From positions 3,658,001 through 3,722,000 of the forward strand of contig NC_058162.1 of the NCBI RefSeq assembly GCF_020080835.1: a stretch of DNA of 64,000 nt, read 5' to 3'. The first letter of the stretch is position 1. Every line of letters begins with the position of its first letter. Of this stretch, positions 1 through 12,600 are shown in pieces. Both the position numbers and the translations under genes were made by a program. Under the pieces are notes generated by a model, which was given only the letters and a program-made list of their open reading frames with translations, was not told where the DNA came from and did not search any database. This stretch comes from Cotesia glomerata (taxonomy: Eukaryota > Arthropoda > Insecta > Hymenoptera > Braconidae).

Positions 1-751
1 TTTTTTTTCTCATTTTTTTTTTGCCATAATTTATTTGTTAAAAATATTTTAAAAATTATCAAATATCTAATAAATTAATTTTAATGAAAAATTCTTAAAA
101 TTAAACATTATTTTATTTTCATATGAATTAAACGCCCTCTTAAGATTAAAAAGTGAATTATTGAAAGAAACAATTGGGATCTTTCTTACCGAAAGTCAGC
201 AAGCTGCGCGCAAAATAATAATAATAATTATTGTTTCAAAGGAAAACAATAAATAATAATATGTCAGCGGACAGATTTCGGATTGGTGTTTGATTTAAAG
301 GTGGGGATTTGTTCTTACATTAAAATATATAAACAACAACAACAAAATCTGATTGAAAATTTATAACCGCTTTTAACTATGAACGTTTTAAGTTAGCGAT
401 GCGCTTGAAATAATTTGTTTAATAACATAATTTATAAATTTTATTTAAATATTTTGTTAGAACACGCGACCTGGGGTTATGAATAACCTAAATATAGTTT
501 TCAATAGAAATACGTACAAATTTATGTAACAGAGAAATGTTGGTGAACTTGTAGTCTAGTCTGGCCTTATATTAGTCATCCCGTATCTTGTAGTACACTA
601 CTTAGTCTATTTATTACCGGGGCATAGATAATTTTATAGAAACACATCCCCTCTTTTGTTGTAATTCTCAAAAGCCTACTTTCTTAAATAACTCCACTGA
701 GTTTTAATATAAGACGAGTATTTATATATCCGGAGATTTTAATTCCTTACA
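1..751. other. Upstream flank / 5' region of TMEM161
   Basis: AT-rich sequence with no open frame of coding character. Because the first coding exon of TMEM161 (752-754) is only the start codon, the 5' UTR and core promoter should lie here, but no convincing TATA box plus initiator was found. Short AAT runs occur around 218-265. Confidence 0.4.
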
Positions 752-3700
752 ATGGTAAGTTTTTTAATAAAATTTCTTTTTATTTTTTATTTAATAATTT
801 TGAATTTTTAATAAAAATTTTTTCACAAAAATTTTTTCTAGGCACTTTTGGGAATTCAATTGGTAATTACTTTGGTGGTTGTCAGTGTAATTCAAAAAAT
901 AAACCCTCATTTTTCATTCGCTAAATGGATTTTATGTTCCACTGGGTAAGAATTCTTTTTTAATTTATTTTTTATCAATTAAATCCCGGAAAAAATTTGA
1001 AAGCTTTGAAAAATTCATATTATTTCATTGAAATTATTATAAAATAAAAATAATAATAATAATAAACATAATATTGTTTTTTTTTGTAACAAAAAATGGA
1101 GCGATCATTCTCGATAATAATAAAGTTAGCCGACATTTTTGATTTTTTATTTTGCTTAATTTATTAAATTATAACTAAAAAATACTTTTAAAAAATTCCA
1201 CCTATAGGTAGTTTTTGAAGTTTTTAACAAATGAAAAAAATTTTTTTTTTATTTTTTTTTAATAATTTTTTAATAAAAAAAATCATAAAAATTCTCAGAT
1301 GTCGGCTAACTTTATTTTCATTCATTCTGGGGTTGCTTGTTTTTCAGGAAAATTGTGGGGGTGGATATTATAATTCTTATTTTATAATAATTTTATAAAT
1401 TATAAATACAAATATAAATATTTAATGAACAAATGAAAAAAATAAAGATCTGAAAAAAATCATCTTTAGATTTTTAAGAAATGAAAACAAAAAACCTCTT
1501 TTTTTGTGTTTCTCATCATTTTTAATTTTAATATTCCGGACCAAAATTTTCAAAAAAACAAAAAAATAAGGATATTCAATAAATAAATAAGAAAATAAAA
1601 AATCCGAGATAAATCATCTTTAGATTCTTGAAAAATTAAAACATGACATTTTTTTGATTTCGATTTTGATTTTCACTTTGATATCCGGCTCCAAAATTTT
1701 CAAAAAAATCAAAAATGAAGGATATCTAACGATCCGACTATCAAATTTAAAATAAAAAAAAATATCATCTTTAGATTTTTCAAAGACAATAAATAATAGT
1801 TTAAAAAAACTAAAAACACGCTTTTTATAGAAAACCAAACTAAAAAATAGAAAATAAATTTAAATTAAGAATAGTGTTAAAAATTTCAATAAATATAAAT
1901 TAATAATAGTGTAAATAAAAAAAATGTATTTTATTTTAAAAAAAGCGTGAGGTGCATGGTGTCAATAGTTATAAATATTTTATTGACAGATATGGGTAGA
2001 GTGATTATCATTTTGATAATATCTTAAAAAGCACCCCACGCTTTTTTTAAAATAAAATACATTTTTTTTATTTACACTATTATTAATTTATATTTATTGA
2101 AATTTTTAACACTATTCTTAATTTAAATTTATTTTCTATTTTTAGTTTGGTTTTCTATAAAAAGCGTGTTTTTAGTTTTTAAACTATTATTTATTTTTAC
2201 TTTTAGTTTGGTTTATTTATAAAAGCGTGATTTTTAGTTTTTAAACTATTATTTGTTGATTATCAAAAATATTCAGGCGCGCAAATTACCCACGGAGAGT
2301 TACATACTGACATACTGACATACTGACATACAAGTGAAGCTAATAAAAAAAAAAAAAAATTATTTATAAATATTATAAATACGGGGAATCAGAGTTCGAT
2401 TTCGGAGAGCGAGCCTGAGAAACGGCTACCAGAACCAAGGAAGGCCGCAGGCGCGCAGATTACCCACGGAGAGTTACTGACATACTGACAAACTGACATT
2501 CAAGTGAAGCTAATATAAAGCGTGTAAAAAGGTGACTTTTTTTTTTTTTTTAATAATGATCATTTTACTCGCAGATATACGTCCCAGAATGCCCTAAGCC
2601 AAAATTTAAAAAACTAACTGAAATCATCTTTTTAGAATCCAAAAATAAACTAAATTTGAAAATTTCATATTCATAAACCGATAGGAAACACGGTGAGAGT
2701 TTCCCAAAATTTAATTTTCAATTTAAAAAATTTTTTATTAGTAAAAAAAAAATTTCGTTTATTGTCACCTGTAGGTAAGTCAACGATAAACAATTTATAA
2801 TTTGGTAAACTTGAAAAACTTAATTTCGCTTGTAGATATCTCTATCTGAAATTTTATTTTGTCTGCTGTCCGCTAACTTCAGGGTCATTAATTTTAATGA
2901 AATAATATGAATTTTTCATAACTTTAAAGTTTTTCCGGTCTATTTTTTCCGATTACCTTATCAATTATACGATCGACAATTTTTATGATACTGAAATCAA
3001 AAAACATATTACAACTTTTCAGATTTTTATAACAATTAAATTATGAAAAAATTTAGTAAAAGAATTTCATATGTAAAAATAAAAAAACTTATGTACAAAT
3101 TTTCAAAAGTATTTTTTTTTATCATAATTGATTTGTTATAAAAAGTTAAGAAATTGTCAAATTTCAGCTGATCTGTGTCATCAATTTTTTATAAACAAAA
3201 TAAATTATTAAACTTGAGAATTTGTTTTGCATTGCAGACTGATAAGATACTTGTATCCAACAAATGATGAGTTGAAAACTCTCGCAAATATACCAAAGGA
3301 AAAACCAAGAAAAGGAAAGCACATGCAAAATGGAAATTCACATCAAACTTTTCACGTCCCACGTAATTTAGACATTACCTTAGAAAATGCTCAAGTGACC
3401 AACTTGGATATCATTCATTTGAAGTATTACTCGGATTTTCAATGGTTATTGGATTTTTCAATCTATGCTACGATAACTTACGCTCTTACTGAGGTTCATT
3501 AATAATAATTACTCTAAATCGCTAATTTAAGTATGAAGTATTTTATTTTAATTTAATTAATTTTGTTTATAATTACAGGTTTATTATTATTTGTATTCCA
3601 TTGAAGGAGAGATTAATCTAAGTATGCTTTGGTGCATACTAGTAGTTGGATTTTCATTGTATCCTTTTTATTCAATAATTTTTAACTTCCCGCTAAGAAA

Positions 3701-6700
3701 ATGGAAAATTTTCAAAAATCGGGAAGTTATTGTTTTTACCCCGTTTTTCGAAAATCGAGTTTTCATCAGATCTCGACGTTTTGAGGTCCTAGGAAGCTTC
3801 CCTGACTATTCCCGCGAGGGTGTCACTATGTATGTGTGTGTGTGTGTATGTATGTAAACCTCTTATAACTTTTGAACGACTCGACCGATCGGATCGAAAT
3901 AGGTGGTGATCCAAAGAGTATCATTGCCATTAAATTTCGTGAAAATTTGAATCGATTCGGTTCGCTAGATTTTGAGAAATCTCAAAAATAAAATTTTCAA
4001 AAAATCGTTTTCTTGGAATAACTTCTAAACGGCTTTACCGATCAATTCCAAAAACTAATCAGCTTTTAAGGAAGTTCGAGCGTAACTAATGAGTCAAAAT
4101 AATGTTAAAATTTTTTTTTTAATTTTAGTTTTCCGAATATTCGTCAAAATTCTTTATTTTAATTTAAAATAATTTAAACAATTTAATAATTGATGATTTT
4201 TACTTATTTAATAAATTAAAGTAATAAAATGACTTTGGTATTTATTACTTGCCGGAATAAATAAACAGATTTGGCAATAGCGCAATTGATTATACCCATA
4301 ACTGAGACGTGGATAAGTGTGTGAGTTAAACATTTCTCTCTCTGTAACTATATTTCTATCCTTTTCTTTTTTCTCAGCTGTTGGAGCGATGTTGTCAAAT
4401 CTTTATTCGAATAAATGGCTGACGATAAACGAGTTACAAACATAAAATTTGACTTTAAATATTTCAAAAATTATATCGGTAATGTATTATTATTAAATTG
4501 TTTTTATATTTTGCAGTAATCCAAGTTTCTTGTGTATAGTTTTTTATCCGTTAAAGTTGGGAGGTTAATATTGAAAAAAATAATTAAAGTCTCGACAAAA
4601 CGTTTGTTCGCCATAAGAGCCCGTGTATAAGGAGATAAAATATGTGATTTTTAAAATTTAATATCTAAGTAACTAAACGGTGAATCTTTTTTAAATTTTG
4701 GAATTAGATAAATGACGTACACATAACTTCGAGATTTCTTTTTGGATCATTTTTGACGAAATAGAATAATTATTAGAGCCCAAAAAATTACGAACGTGAA
4801 AATTAGTTGATTGGTTCGTGAGTTATCGTTGTCGAAAAAATTCGGAAAAAGTGAATTTTTCAAATTTCTCTAAGATTTTCGGTTCGATCAGTTTGTGTTC
4901 AAAAGTATATCATAGATTCTGAAAGAGTGCGTGGAATACTGCCAACCGCGTGAAAATTGATTCATTCATTTAGAAATTATTCCAGTTTGAAAATTCAAAA
5001 AATACTGTTTTATTAAACTTCTATCGGCCTTTTGAGCTCGAAGAGCTCAAAAGCATACAAAAGCTATTTCTTTGAGCTCGGAGAGCTCAAAATAACACAC
5101 AAATTGTATTTTTGAGCTCGAAGAGCTCAGAAACGTCATAAGTGCAATTTCAAGCGTTTAGGTATGGAATTGGCGAGAAGTTGCAGGGATGGCCTAGAGG
5201 GTCAACCGTTTTCCAGATTTTTTTCGACTAAAATCAGTAGACATTTGATCATTTATGGATTTTACTCAACAAATAGATTCAATTTTATTTTATAATTAAA
5301 ATTTTGTAAAAACTTTTTTTTCATAGTTGTCAAGAAAAATTTCTTGACTGGAGAACAAAATTCTTGGCTCGAGAAAATTTTCGGGTGTCTGAAGGAAGAC
5401 CGAAGTTGTGTTGGCCGAAGTAAAAATTTTTCAAATTATCATAAATACTTGATACAATTAATTTTTATATTTGATCAAGATTTTTAGATACTTTAGGAAA
5501 GCAGCGCTACCTACTTCAGCTGAGAAAAAAATTTTCTCACCTTGAGAAAATTTTTCTCTTGAATATTTGATACCTATTTTATATTATTTTAGCGTACAAT
5601 TATACATACTGAGTGAAAAAAAATGATGAAATATTATTTGATCTTCCCATTTGACATGTTAATCAATAAAAATATTAATGAAAATTTACTTCTATTTTTA
5701 TATTTAATTTTTTGGAGCAAGAGAGAAATTTTTCAAGACAAGAAAATTTACTTCTATCATGAACTAAATTTTTTGGAGCAAGAGGCTGAATTTTCTCAAA
5801 ACTACAAGATTTTCTTGACTTAAATAAATTTTCTTGGATCATGATACGTATTTCTTACGGTAAAAAAATTAATTTTGTTGGAATAAGTAAAATTTCTTGT
5901 GTCAAAAAAAAATTTTTTTTGCTCAAGAAAATAATTAGGAAGAAAAATATTTTCTTGACTCAAGTGAACTTATTTTTCTTTATAGACATAACAATTTTTT
6001 GTCAATGTCTGTGTGTTATAAGAATATGTGCAATATTTTTTTTTTATCCTCTTGAATTTCGCGTTGGTCTTAAAATTAATTCATTTATAATTCCTTAATT
6101 AAAAAATTCAGTAAAATATTGATAGTCCTATGGATCCAATACTTCAAAAGCAATGAAAATACTGGCGAAAGATCAACATGTATCGTCATGGGAATCGTTT
6201 ATTTATTAATTGCATTAGCAGTTCAAATTATTGACGAAAAAATTATAGAAATTGGTCTGAACAAAGCTTACACCAGTTTCAATCAAAGTGCAACTAAATT
6301 TCTTGGCGAACATGGACTCTCTTCTACGTAAGAATTGAAAATAAAAATAATTTTTACATCCATACAATTAAAAATTAATTTTAAAATAATTATTTTAGGG
6401 GACCAGCATCAAGGATAGTTTTGAAGTTTTCTCTAGCTGTTTGGTGTGGATTACTTGGCTCGTTGCTAACATTTCCGGGTCTGAGGATGGCTCAAATGCA
6501 CTCAGATGCTTTAATGTATTTTTATTATTCTTAAAAATTTATTATTACTAAATAACTTATTGTAAAAAAAAAATTAATAACAACAATTTTGCATTTCAGT
6601 TACCACAAACAGCGTAAACTTTTATTATTATTAGCAAACATAAGTTTCGCGTCGCCTTTACTGCTAGTTTGTTTGTGGATTAAACCTATAAGTCGAGATT

Positions 6701-9429
6701 ATCTTACTGTAAGAGTTTTTACGGGAGCAAGTGGTCCACTGTAAGTAATTTGAATTATTTATTTATTTATTTTTTTACTTTAATTCTTATTCTATGATTT
6801 TTCAGGATGACTCCAGATGCATTTGAAAGTTTGAGACTGATTGCTATTATCGTTGTAGTTTTATTAAAATTATTATTGATGCCAATGTATCTGCAGTCGT
6901 ATTTAAATTTGGCTGAGCAGAGACTAGAGAAATTAAAAAAAGAATCCGGTAGAATAACTAATGTCGATTTACAAAAAAAGGTAACATTAATTTATATTAT
7001 TAAGAGAATAAGAAAAATTTTGTCTCCAATTTAGGCTGCATTCGAAAATGCTCTATCTTTAGATACATAATTAAGAAATGACCGTGTACCTTGTGAACTA
7101 TTGACATTTTTGAAGATGTAAGCTCACCCCGACATAGCACTTATCGAGACCTTTCATTTGAGTACTCACATCAATTTTTCATATATTTATGTATATTATA
7201 TATATGTATATATGAAAAATATATCAAAATGCATGTGGTTACTCAAATGAAAGGTCTTGATGAGTGTAATGTCGGGGTGAGCTTATATCTTTAAAAATGT
7301 CAATAGTTCACAAGATATTTGTTAAATTGTACTGTGACTTCTTGACTATTGACATTTTTAAAGATATAAGCTCACCCTGACATTATACTCATCGAGACCT
7401 TTCATTTGAGTACCCACACCAATTTTTCATATATTTATGTATATTATATATATGTATATATGAAAAATATATCAAAATGCAAGTGGGTACTCAAATGAAA
7501 GGTCTTGATGAGTGTCATGTCGGGGTGAGCTTATATCTTTAAAAATGTCAATAGTTCACAAGATATTTGTTAAATTGTACTGTAACTTCTTGACTATTGA
7601 CATTTTTAAAGATATAAGCTCACCCTGACATTATACTCATCGAGACCTTTCATTTGAGTACCCACATCAATTTTTCATATATTTATATGAATTATATATA
7701 TATCTATATATGAAAAATATATCAAAGTGCAAGTGGGTACTCAAATGAAAGCTCTTGATGAGTGTAACATCGGGATGAGCTTATATCTTCAAAAATGTCA
7801 TTATTTAAGAAACTACAGTGCAATTTAACATAATTAAGAAATGATCTTGTATCTTGTAAACTATTGACATTTTTAAAAATATAAGCTCATCCCGATGTTA
7901 CACTCATCGAGACCTTTCATTTGAGTACCCACATCAATTTTTCATATATTTATATATATTGTATATATGTATATATGAAAAATATATCAAATTGCATGTG
8001 GGTACTTAAATGAAAGCTCTTGATGAATGTAACAACAGGATGAGCTTATCTTTAAAAACTTCAATAGTTAAAAAAGTACAGTGCAATTTAACAAAATTCA
8101 TTATTTAATAAACCAAAATTTTATTTATTTATAATTCACAAGTCACGGCAGTCACATAGTGACTGCAAGGTTGCTAGTTTATATTAATAAAACATAATTG
8201 TCTGATTGTGTTTTAGTTATTTAAAATAAAAATTATTTATTTACTTTCAGATTGCTGCAGTGTTTTATTATCTGTGTGTCGTATCGATACAATTTATAGC
8301 ACCATTACTACTGTGTTTATTTTTCTCATTTATGTACAAAACACTAGGTAAGCTTAAAATTTTATTTAAAAATAATTTTATAATCCAAAAGTTTATAAAT
8401 TAAATTTACATAATTGTTCCAGGTGGTTACTCGTGGAATGGTTTTGGTAGTGCTTTAGAAGAATGTTCTGTCGATGAATCTCAACCGGTGACAAGCAGTG
8501 ACAATATTGACAATATTGAAAAAACTATTACGCAAACTGCTGAAGAATTCCACTTAGCTTTAGGATCTTTAAAACAAGTTAGCTATATTTTATTATTACA
8601 TAAATATAAAAAACATGACAATATTTTTTATATTTATATTAGGGTAGCGCAAAAAAACCGATTTTTTTTTTTTTTTTTTTGAGTCTCGAGTGAAAAAATG
8701 TTAGTTCTTGATGTTCTAAGAGCCCTCTCCAAAGAACAGCCCAAAAAAAAATTTTTAAGAGGTCGCTCCAAATTTTTTTAAATTTCAAAAATCCTCAAAA
8801 ATCGAATTTTTTTTTTTTTTAATTTTTTTTCTCGTTACGTCATAATTTTATAAACAAAAAAAAAAATAAGTTCCTGAAAGTTTCAATTCAAAATTCAAGT
8901 TTTGAAAGGTCGCTCATAATTTTTTTTTAAATTTCAGAGTCAAAAAATCCTAATCCAATTAAATAGTCACTAATAAATTAAAAAAAAATTATGAGCGACC
9001 TTTTGAAATTCACATTTTGAACTGAAATTTTCAGAAAAACCTTTTTTTTGGTTTATAAAATTATGACGTAATGAGAAAAAAAAAATTAAAAAAAAAAAAA
9101 TTTGATTTTTGACGATTTTTGAAATTTAAAAAAATTTGGAGCGACCTCTTAAAATTTTTTTTTTAAGCGGTCCTTTGAAGAGAGCTCTTAAAACATCAAA
9201 AACTAACATTTTTTCACTCGAGATCCAAAAAAAAAAAAATAGTCGATTTTTTTGCGCCACCCTAATTTATATAATAATAAAATATTGAGTCTAATTATTT
9301 TTCTTACAGATTTTTACAACAGAAGTCTTCCGTGGTTTGTTTGGATTGGCAACATGGTGGACCTGTTTTACGATATTTGCAACAAATGCTCTAGGAATGT
9401 TTTGTCAGTCCTACCTGACAGCCGCGTAA
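752..9429 (+). CDS. Tmem161: TMEM161 (transmembrane protein 161) orthologue, complete, 11 exons
   Basis: Polytopic membrane protein of the TMEM161A/B family; the molecular activity is not settled, and the vertebrate B paralogue is linked to cardiac rhythm and brain development. Coding exons: 752-754 (ATG only), 842-945, 3238-3493, 3579-3658, 6112-6327, 6399-6515, 6600-6740, 6806-6980, 8251-8347, 8423-8577, 9310-9429. All junctions are GT-AG with matching phase and the sum is 1464 nt, giving 487 aa, the same length as human TMEM161B as I recall it. Family landmarks: N-terminal ALLGIQLVITLVVVSVIQK, ICHPHFS-like start replaced here by INPHFSFAKW, LTFPGLRMAQMH, GRITNVDLQKK, and the C-terminal RGLF..ATWW...YLTAA block. 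Many hydrophobic segments are visible. The donor after exon 3 (gttcat) and after exon 4 (gtatcc) are weak, but the joined protein fits the family across both. Introns 8 and 10 are almost entirely transposon. A polyadenylation signal AATAAA lies at 9585-9590. Confidence 0.93.
1122..1313. repeat. Palindromic MITE, 'AAAGTTAGCCGACAT' family
   Basis: About 190 bp in TMEM161 intron 2, starting AAAGTTAGCCGAC and ending GTCGGCTAACTTT, with AT-rich complementary arms. It is a single copy of a family that recurs as clusters at 10068, 17755, 21182 and 36058. Confidence 0.7.
1790..2197. repeat. Long foldback (inverted repeat), arms about 165 bp
   Basis: Left arm about 1790-1955 and right arm about 2031-2197 are nearly perfect reverse complements around a loop of about 75 bp. 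The arms contain GCGTG(A/T) motifs and the pair TTTTTATAGAAAACCAAACT / AGTTTGGTTTTCTATAAAAA. After the right arm a degenerate piece of it repeats to about 2265. It lies in TMEM161 intron 2 and would form a long hairpin in the pre-mRNA. Confidence 0.8.
3681..4050. repeat. Interspersed repeat with (GT)n core, copy 1
   Basis: Begins TTTAACTTCCCGCTAAGAAA, contains a GT microsatellite near 3833-3855, and ends in ATAACTTCTAAACGGCTTTA. A second copy lies at 38549-38967 with the same order of motifs. It directly follows exon 4 of TMEM161, so the 88-codon open frame seen here runs from exon into repeat and is not a longer exon. Confidence 0.75.
5031..5130. repeat. Three 20-bp palindromes at a 40-bp period
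   Basis: TTTGAGCTCGAAGAGCTCAA at 5031-5050, the variant with GGA at 5071-5090, and a third copy at 5111-5130. Each is a near-perfect hairpin built on GAGCTC, and starts are exactly 40 bp apart. Located in TMEM161 intron 4. Confidence 0.8.
5340..5965. repeat. Interspersed ~600-bp repeat 'B', copy 1
   Basis: Starts near TTCTTGACTGGAGAA and contains GCAGCGC(T/C)ACCTACTTC and GATCTTCCCATTTGACATGT. Matching copies lie at 51240-51845 and 63605-64000 (cut by the window edge). No coding capacity. Open frames reported here (5623-5823, 5841-6098) lie in this repeat and are not genes. Confidence 0.75.
6991..8177 (+). mobile_element. Non-autonomous Helitron H1 (TMEM161 intron 8)
   Basis: 5' end TTTATATTATTAAGAGAATA (TC mutated to TT), four palindromic array units, then the 3' hairpin GCAGTCACATAGTGACTGC followed by CTAG at 8174-8177. 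Flanked by A on the left and T on the right, the Helitron target. It begins 10 bp past the exon 8 splice donor and makes up 1187 of 1270 intron bases. The Rep/helicase gene is absent. Confidence 0.85.
8641..9263. mobile_element. Palindromic MITE with AGGGTGGCGC ends (TMEM161 intron 10)
   Basis: Left end AGGGTAGCGCAAAAAAACCG and right end the reverse complement of AGGGTGGCGCAAAAAAATCG. The arms are complementary through nearly the whole 623 bp (for example TCGTTACGTCATAATTTTAT pairs with ATAAAATTATGACGTAATGA). No ORF. It fills most of the 732-bp intron 10. Confidence 0.85.
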
Positions 9430-9649
9430 TGAACAATTAGTTTGACAATTTATTAATTCAATAATTACTAAAAAAAAAAAAAAAAAAAATTGAGATCTTT
9501 TTATAAAAAACTAAACGCACAATAATCGATCGTTGTAAATAGTTAAACAGTCGGTGAGTGAATGTTTTTTTTTTTTCTAATAATAATAAATTATTTTTCT
9601 TGCAATTAATAATTAATAATTTAATCTAATAAATGATCCTTTTTTTTTG
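9430..9649. other. Convergent 3' ends of TMEM161 and gustatory receptor
   Basis: 220 bp separate the two stop codons. AATAAA for the + strand gene lies at 9585-9590. AATAAA for the - strand gene lies at 9454-9449. If both are used, the two 3' UTRs overlap antisense by at least about 140 nt. Confidence 0.55.
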
Positions 9650-12600
9650 TTACGATTCATTTGTCGCGTTACCAAAAAATTCTTTGACTTTTTTTTCTTC
9701 TGGTACGTAGAATTGTACGACGATAATTAAGTAAGTCGTAATCACTCCGATAAACTGAAAAAAATAAATTTATTAAAAAAAAAAAAATAAAAGACTAAAT
9801 ATTGTAAATAAATAAAATGTAAATAAAGTGAAAATATTTACGCTTCGTAAAAGTTTATTGTCTATTATGAAAAATCCACAGGCGTTAAAATTCATTGTAG
9901 AGTGATGAAGTTGCGATGAAAAGTTATTTATTTCATGTTGTAAGTTTGTTTCTGGATCACAGGGTTTGGTAATGTCTACCGAATACAATTCGCAGGAACG
10001 TAGACATTTTGAAATTCGTCTGAAATAATTAAAGTTTTAACAATTATAATAATTAATGAATAATACTAAAGTTAGCCGACATTTTTAATTTTTTGATCTT
10101 TTTTCAAGAATTAAATTAGAACAAAAAAATATTTTTTTTTAATTTCATAAAAAGATTTTAAAGTTTTTAAAAAAATGAAATTTATAAAAAATTTTTTTGT
10201 AATAATTTTTTCAATAAGAAAAAATTCTGAAAATTTTTAGATGTCGGCTAACTTGATTTTCAATGAAACTAAAATTAGCCAACAATGAAAAAATTTAATT
10301 TTTTTTTTATTAATTGAATTAGCAATAAAAAAATATTTTTAAAAAATTGCACGTATAGTTTTTCAAATTTTTTGCATGTGTAATTTTTTCTTTTAATTTT
10401 TTTGTAATAATTTTATTAAAAAAAAAAATTCTAAAAATAATCAGCTGTCTGCAAATTTTCTTTTCATGATTTTCATTTAAAGTTAGCCGACGTTTATAAT
10501 TTTCTGATTTTTTTTCATTTATTAAATAAGAACTAAAAAATATTTTTTAAAAATTGCACTTATAGTTTTTAAAGTTTTTTACGAATGAAATTTTTTATTT
10601 TCTGTTTTTTGTAACAATTTTTTCTATAAAAAAAATTCTAAAAGTTTTTAGATGTCGGCTAACTTAATTTTCTTGATTAATGATGACACTGAGATTAGCA
10701 GACATCTGAAAATTCTTGAAATTTTCATAACAAATTAATGATTATAAAAAAAATATTTTTAAAAATTCCCACTCATAATTTTTTTAAATTTCTACATGTG
10801 AAATTAAAAAAAAAAATTTTTTTTTATTATAATTAAATTGTTAAAAAAATCTTAAAAATTGTTAGATGTCTATTAAATTCAGTATCACAATTAATGACTA
10901 ATAATTAATAATTAATTAAAAAAATTTAAATAAATTACGCAAGAATGATCTTGTGGATTATAGTTGCAGTTTTCTTAGATTCCCCACGTACAAATGTGCA
11001 AATAACGCAGTTCAATGTTACTTGTATCGTGTAAGTAATCCATATTATGTTGTTAATAAGAATAAACATGTTCTTTCCTTCAACAACGCCCATGTATATT
11101 CGGAACAATGTTGCGACGACCATTGTGAAGGCGTTCAGGGTACTGAGAAGCAAATGGAGGCCGTAGATGTTATTTACGTATGTTACAAGGTTGCAAATAC
11201 CTGAAATTAATTTATATTTATCAATAAGGTATGTTTTTTAGTAATAAGTACTAGCAATCTTGCAGTCACTATGTGACTGCCGTGAACTATAAATAAATAA
11301 AATTTTGCTTTAAAGAATGATTTTCGTTAAATTGCACTGTACTTTTTTGAATATTAATGTTTTTAAAGATATAAGCTCATCCCGGTGTTACACTCATCAA
11401 GAGCTTTCATTTGAGTACCCACATGCATTTTTGATATATTTTTTATATATACATATATGTAATATATAAAAATATATGAAAAATTGATGTGGGTACTCAA
11501 ATGAAAGGTCTCAATGAGTGTAATGTCGGGGTGAGTTTATATCTTTAAAAATGTCAATATTTCACAAGATGCAAGGTCATTTCTTAATTGTTGATATTTT
11601 TAAAGATATAAGCTCATCCCGATGTTAAACTTATCAAGAGCTTTCATTTGAGTACCCACAAGGATTTTGATATATTTTTCATATATTCATATATATAATA
11701 TATATAAATATATGAAAAATTGATGTGGGTACTCAAATGAAAGGTCTCGATGAGTGTAATGTCGGGGTGAGCTTATATCTTTAAAAATGTCAATAGTTCA
11801 CAAGATATTTGTTAAATTGCATTGTAATTTCTTATCTATTGACGTTTTTAAAGATATAAGCTCATCCTGATGTTACATTCATCAAGAGCTTTCATTTGAG
11901 TACCTACATTTACTTTTGATATTTTTTTCATATATACATATATATAATATATAAAAATATATGAAAAATTGATGTGGGTACTCAAATGAAAGGTCTCAAC
12001 GAGTGTAATGTCGGGGTGAGTTTAAATCTTAAAAAATGTCAATATTTCACAAGATGCAAGGTCATTTCTTAATTGTTGATATTTTTAAAGATATAAGCTC
12101 ATCCCGATGTTACACTTATCAAGAGCTTTCATTTGAGTACCCACGAGGATTTTGATATATTTTTCATATATTCATATTTTTCATTATTGATGTGGGTACT
12201 CAAATGAAAGATCTTAATGAGTGTAACATCAGGATGAGCTTATATCTTCAAAAATGTCAATAGTTCACAAGATGTTTGTTAAATTGCACTGTAATTTCTT
12301 ATCTATTGACGTTTTTAAAGATATAAGCTCATCCTGATGTTACATTCATCAAGAGCTTTTGAGTACCCACATATATACATATATATAAAATATAAAAATA
12401 TATGAAAAGTTGATGTGGGTACTCAAATGAAAGGTCTCGATGAGTGTAACATCGGGATGAGCTTAAATCTTTAAAAATGTCAATAATACATAAGATACAA
12501 GGTCATTTTTTAATAATGTACCTAGAGATAGAGCATTTTATCATATGACTATCCTGGACACAGAATTTTTCTTATTTTCTTTATAACATAGATTTTGTAT

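Noticed and set aside
3591..3857. Extension of TMEM161 exon 4 to 88 codons
   Set aside because: After 3658 the frame enters an interspersed repeat also found at 38549; the family alignment needs splicing from 3658 to 6112.
7130..8060. CRISPR-like array of regularly spaced repeats
   Set aside because: The units are 220-270 bp hairpins in a eukaryotic intron, bounded by Helitron ends; there are no short direct repeats with unique spacers and no cas genes.
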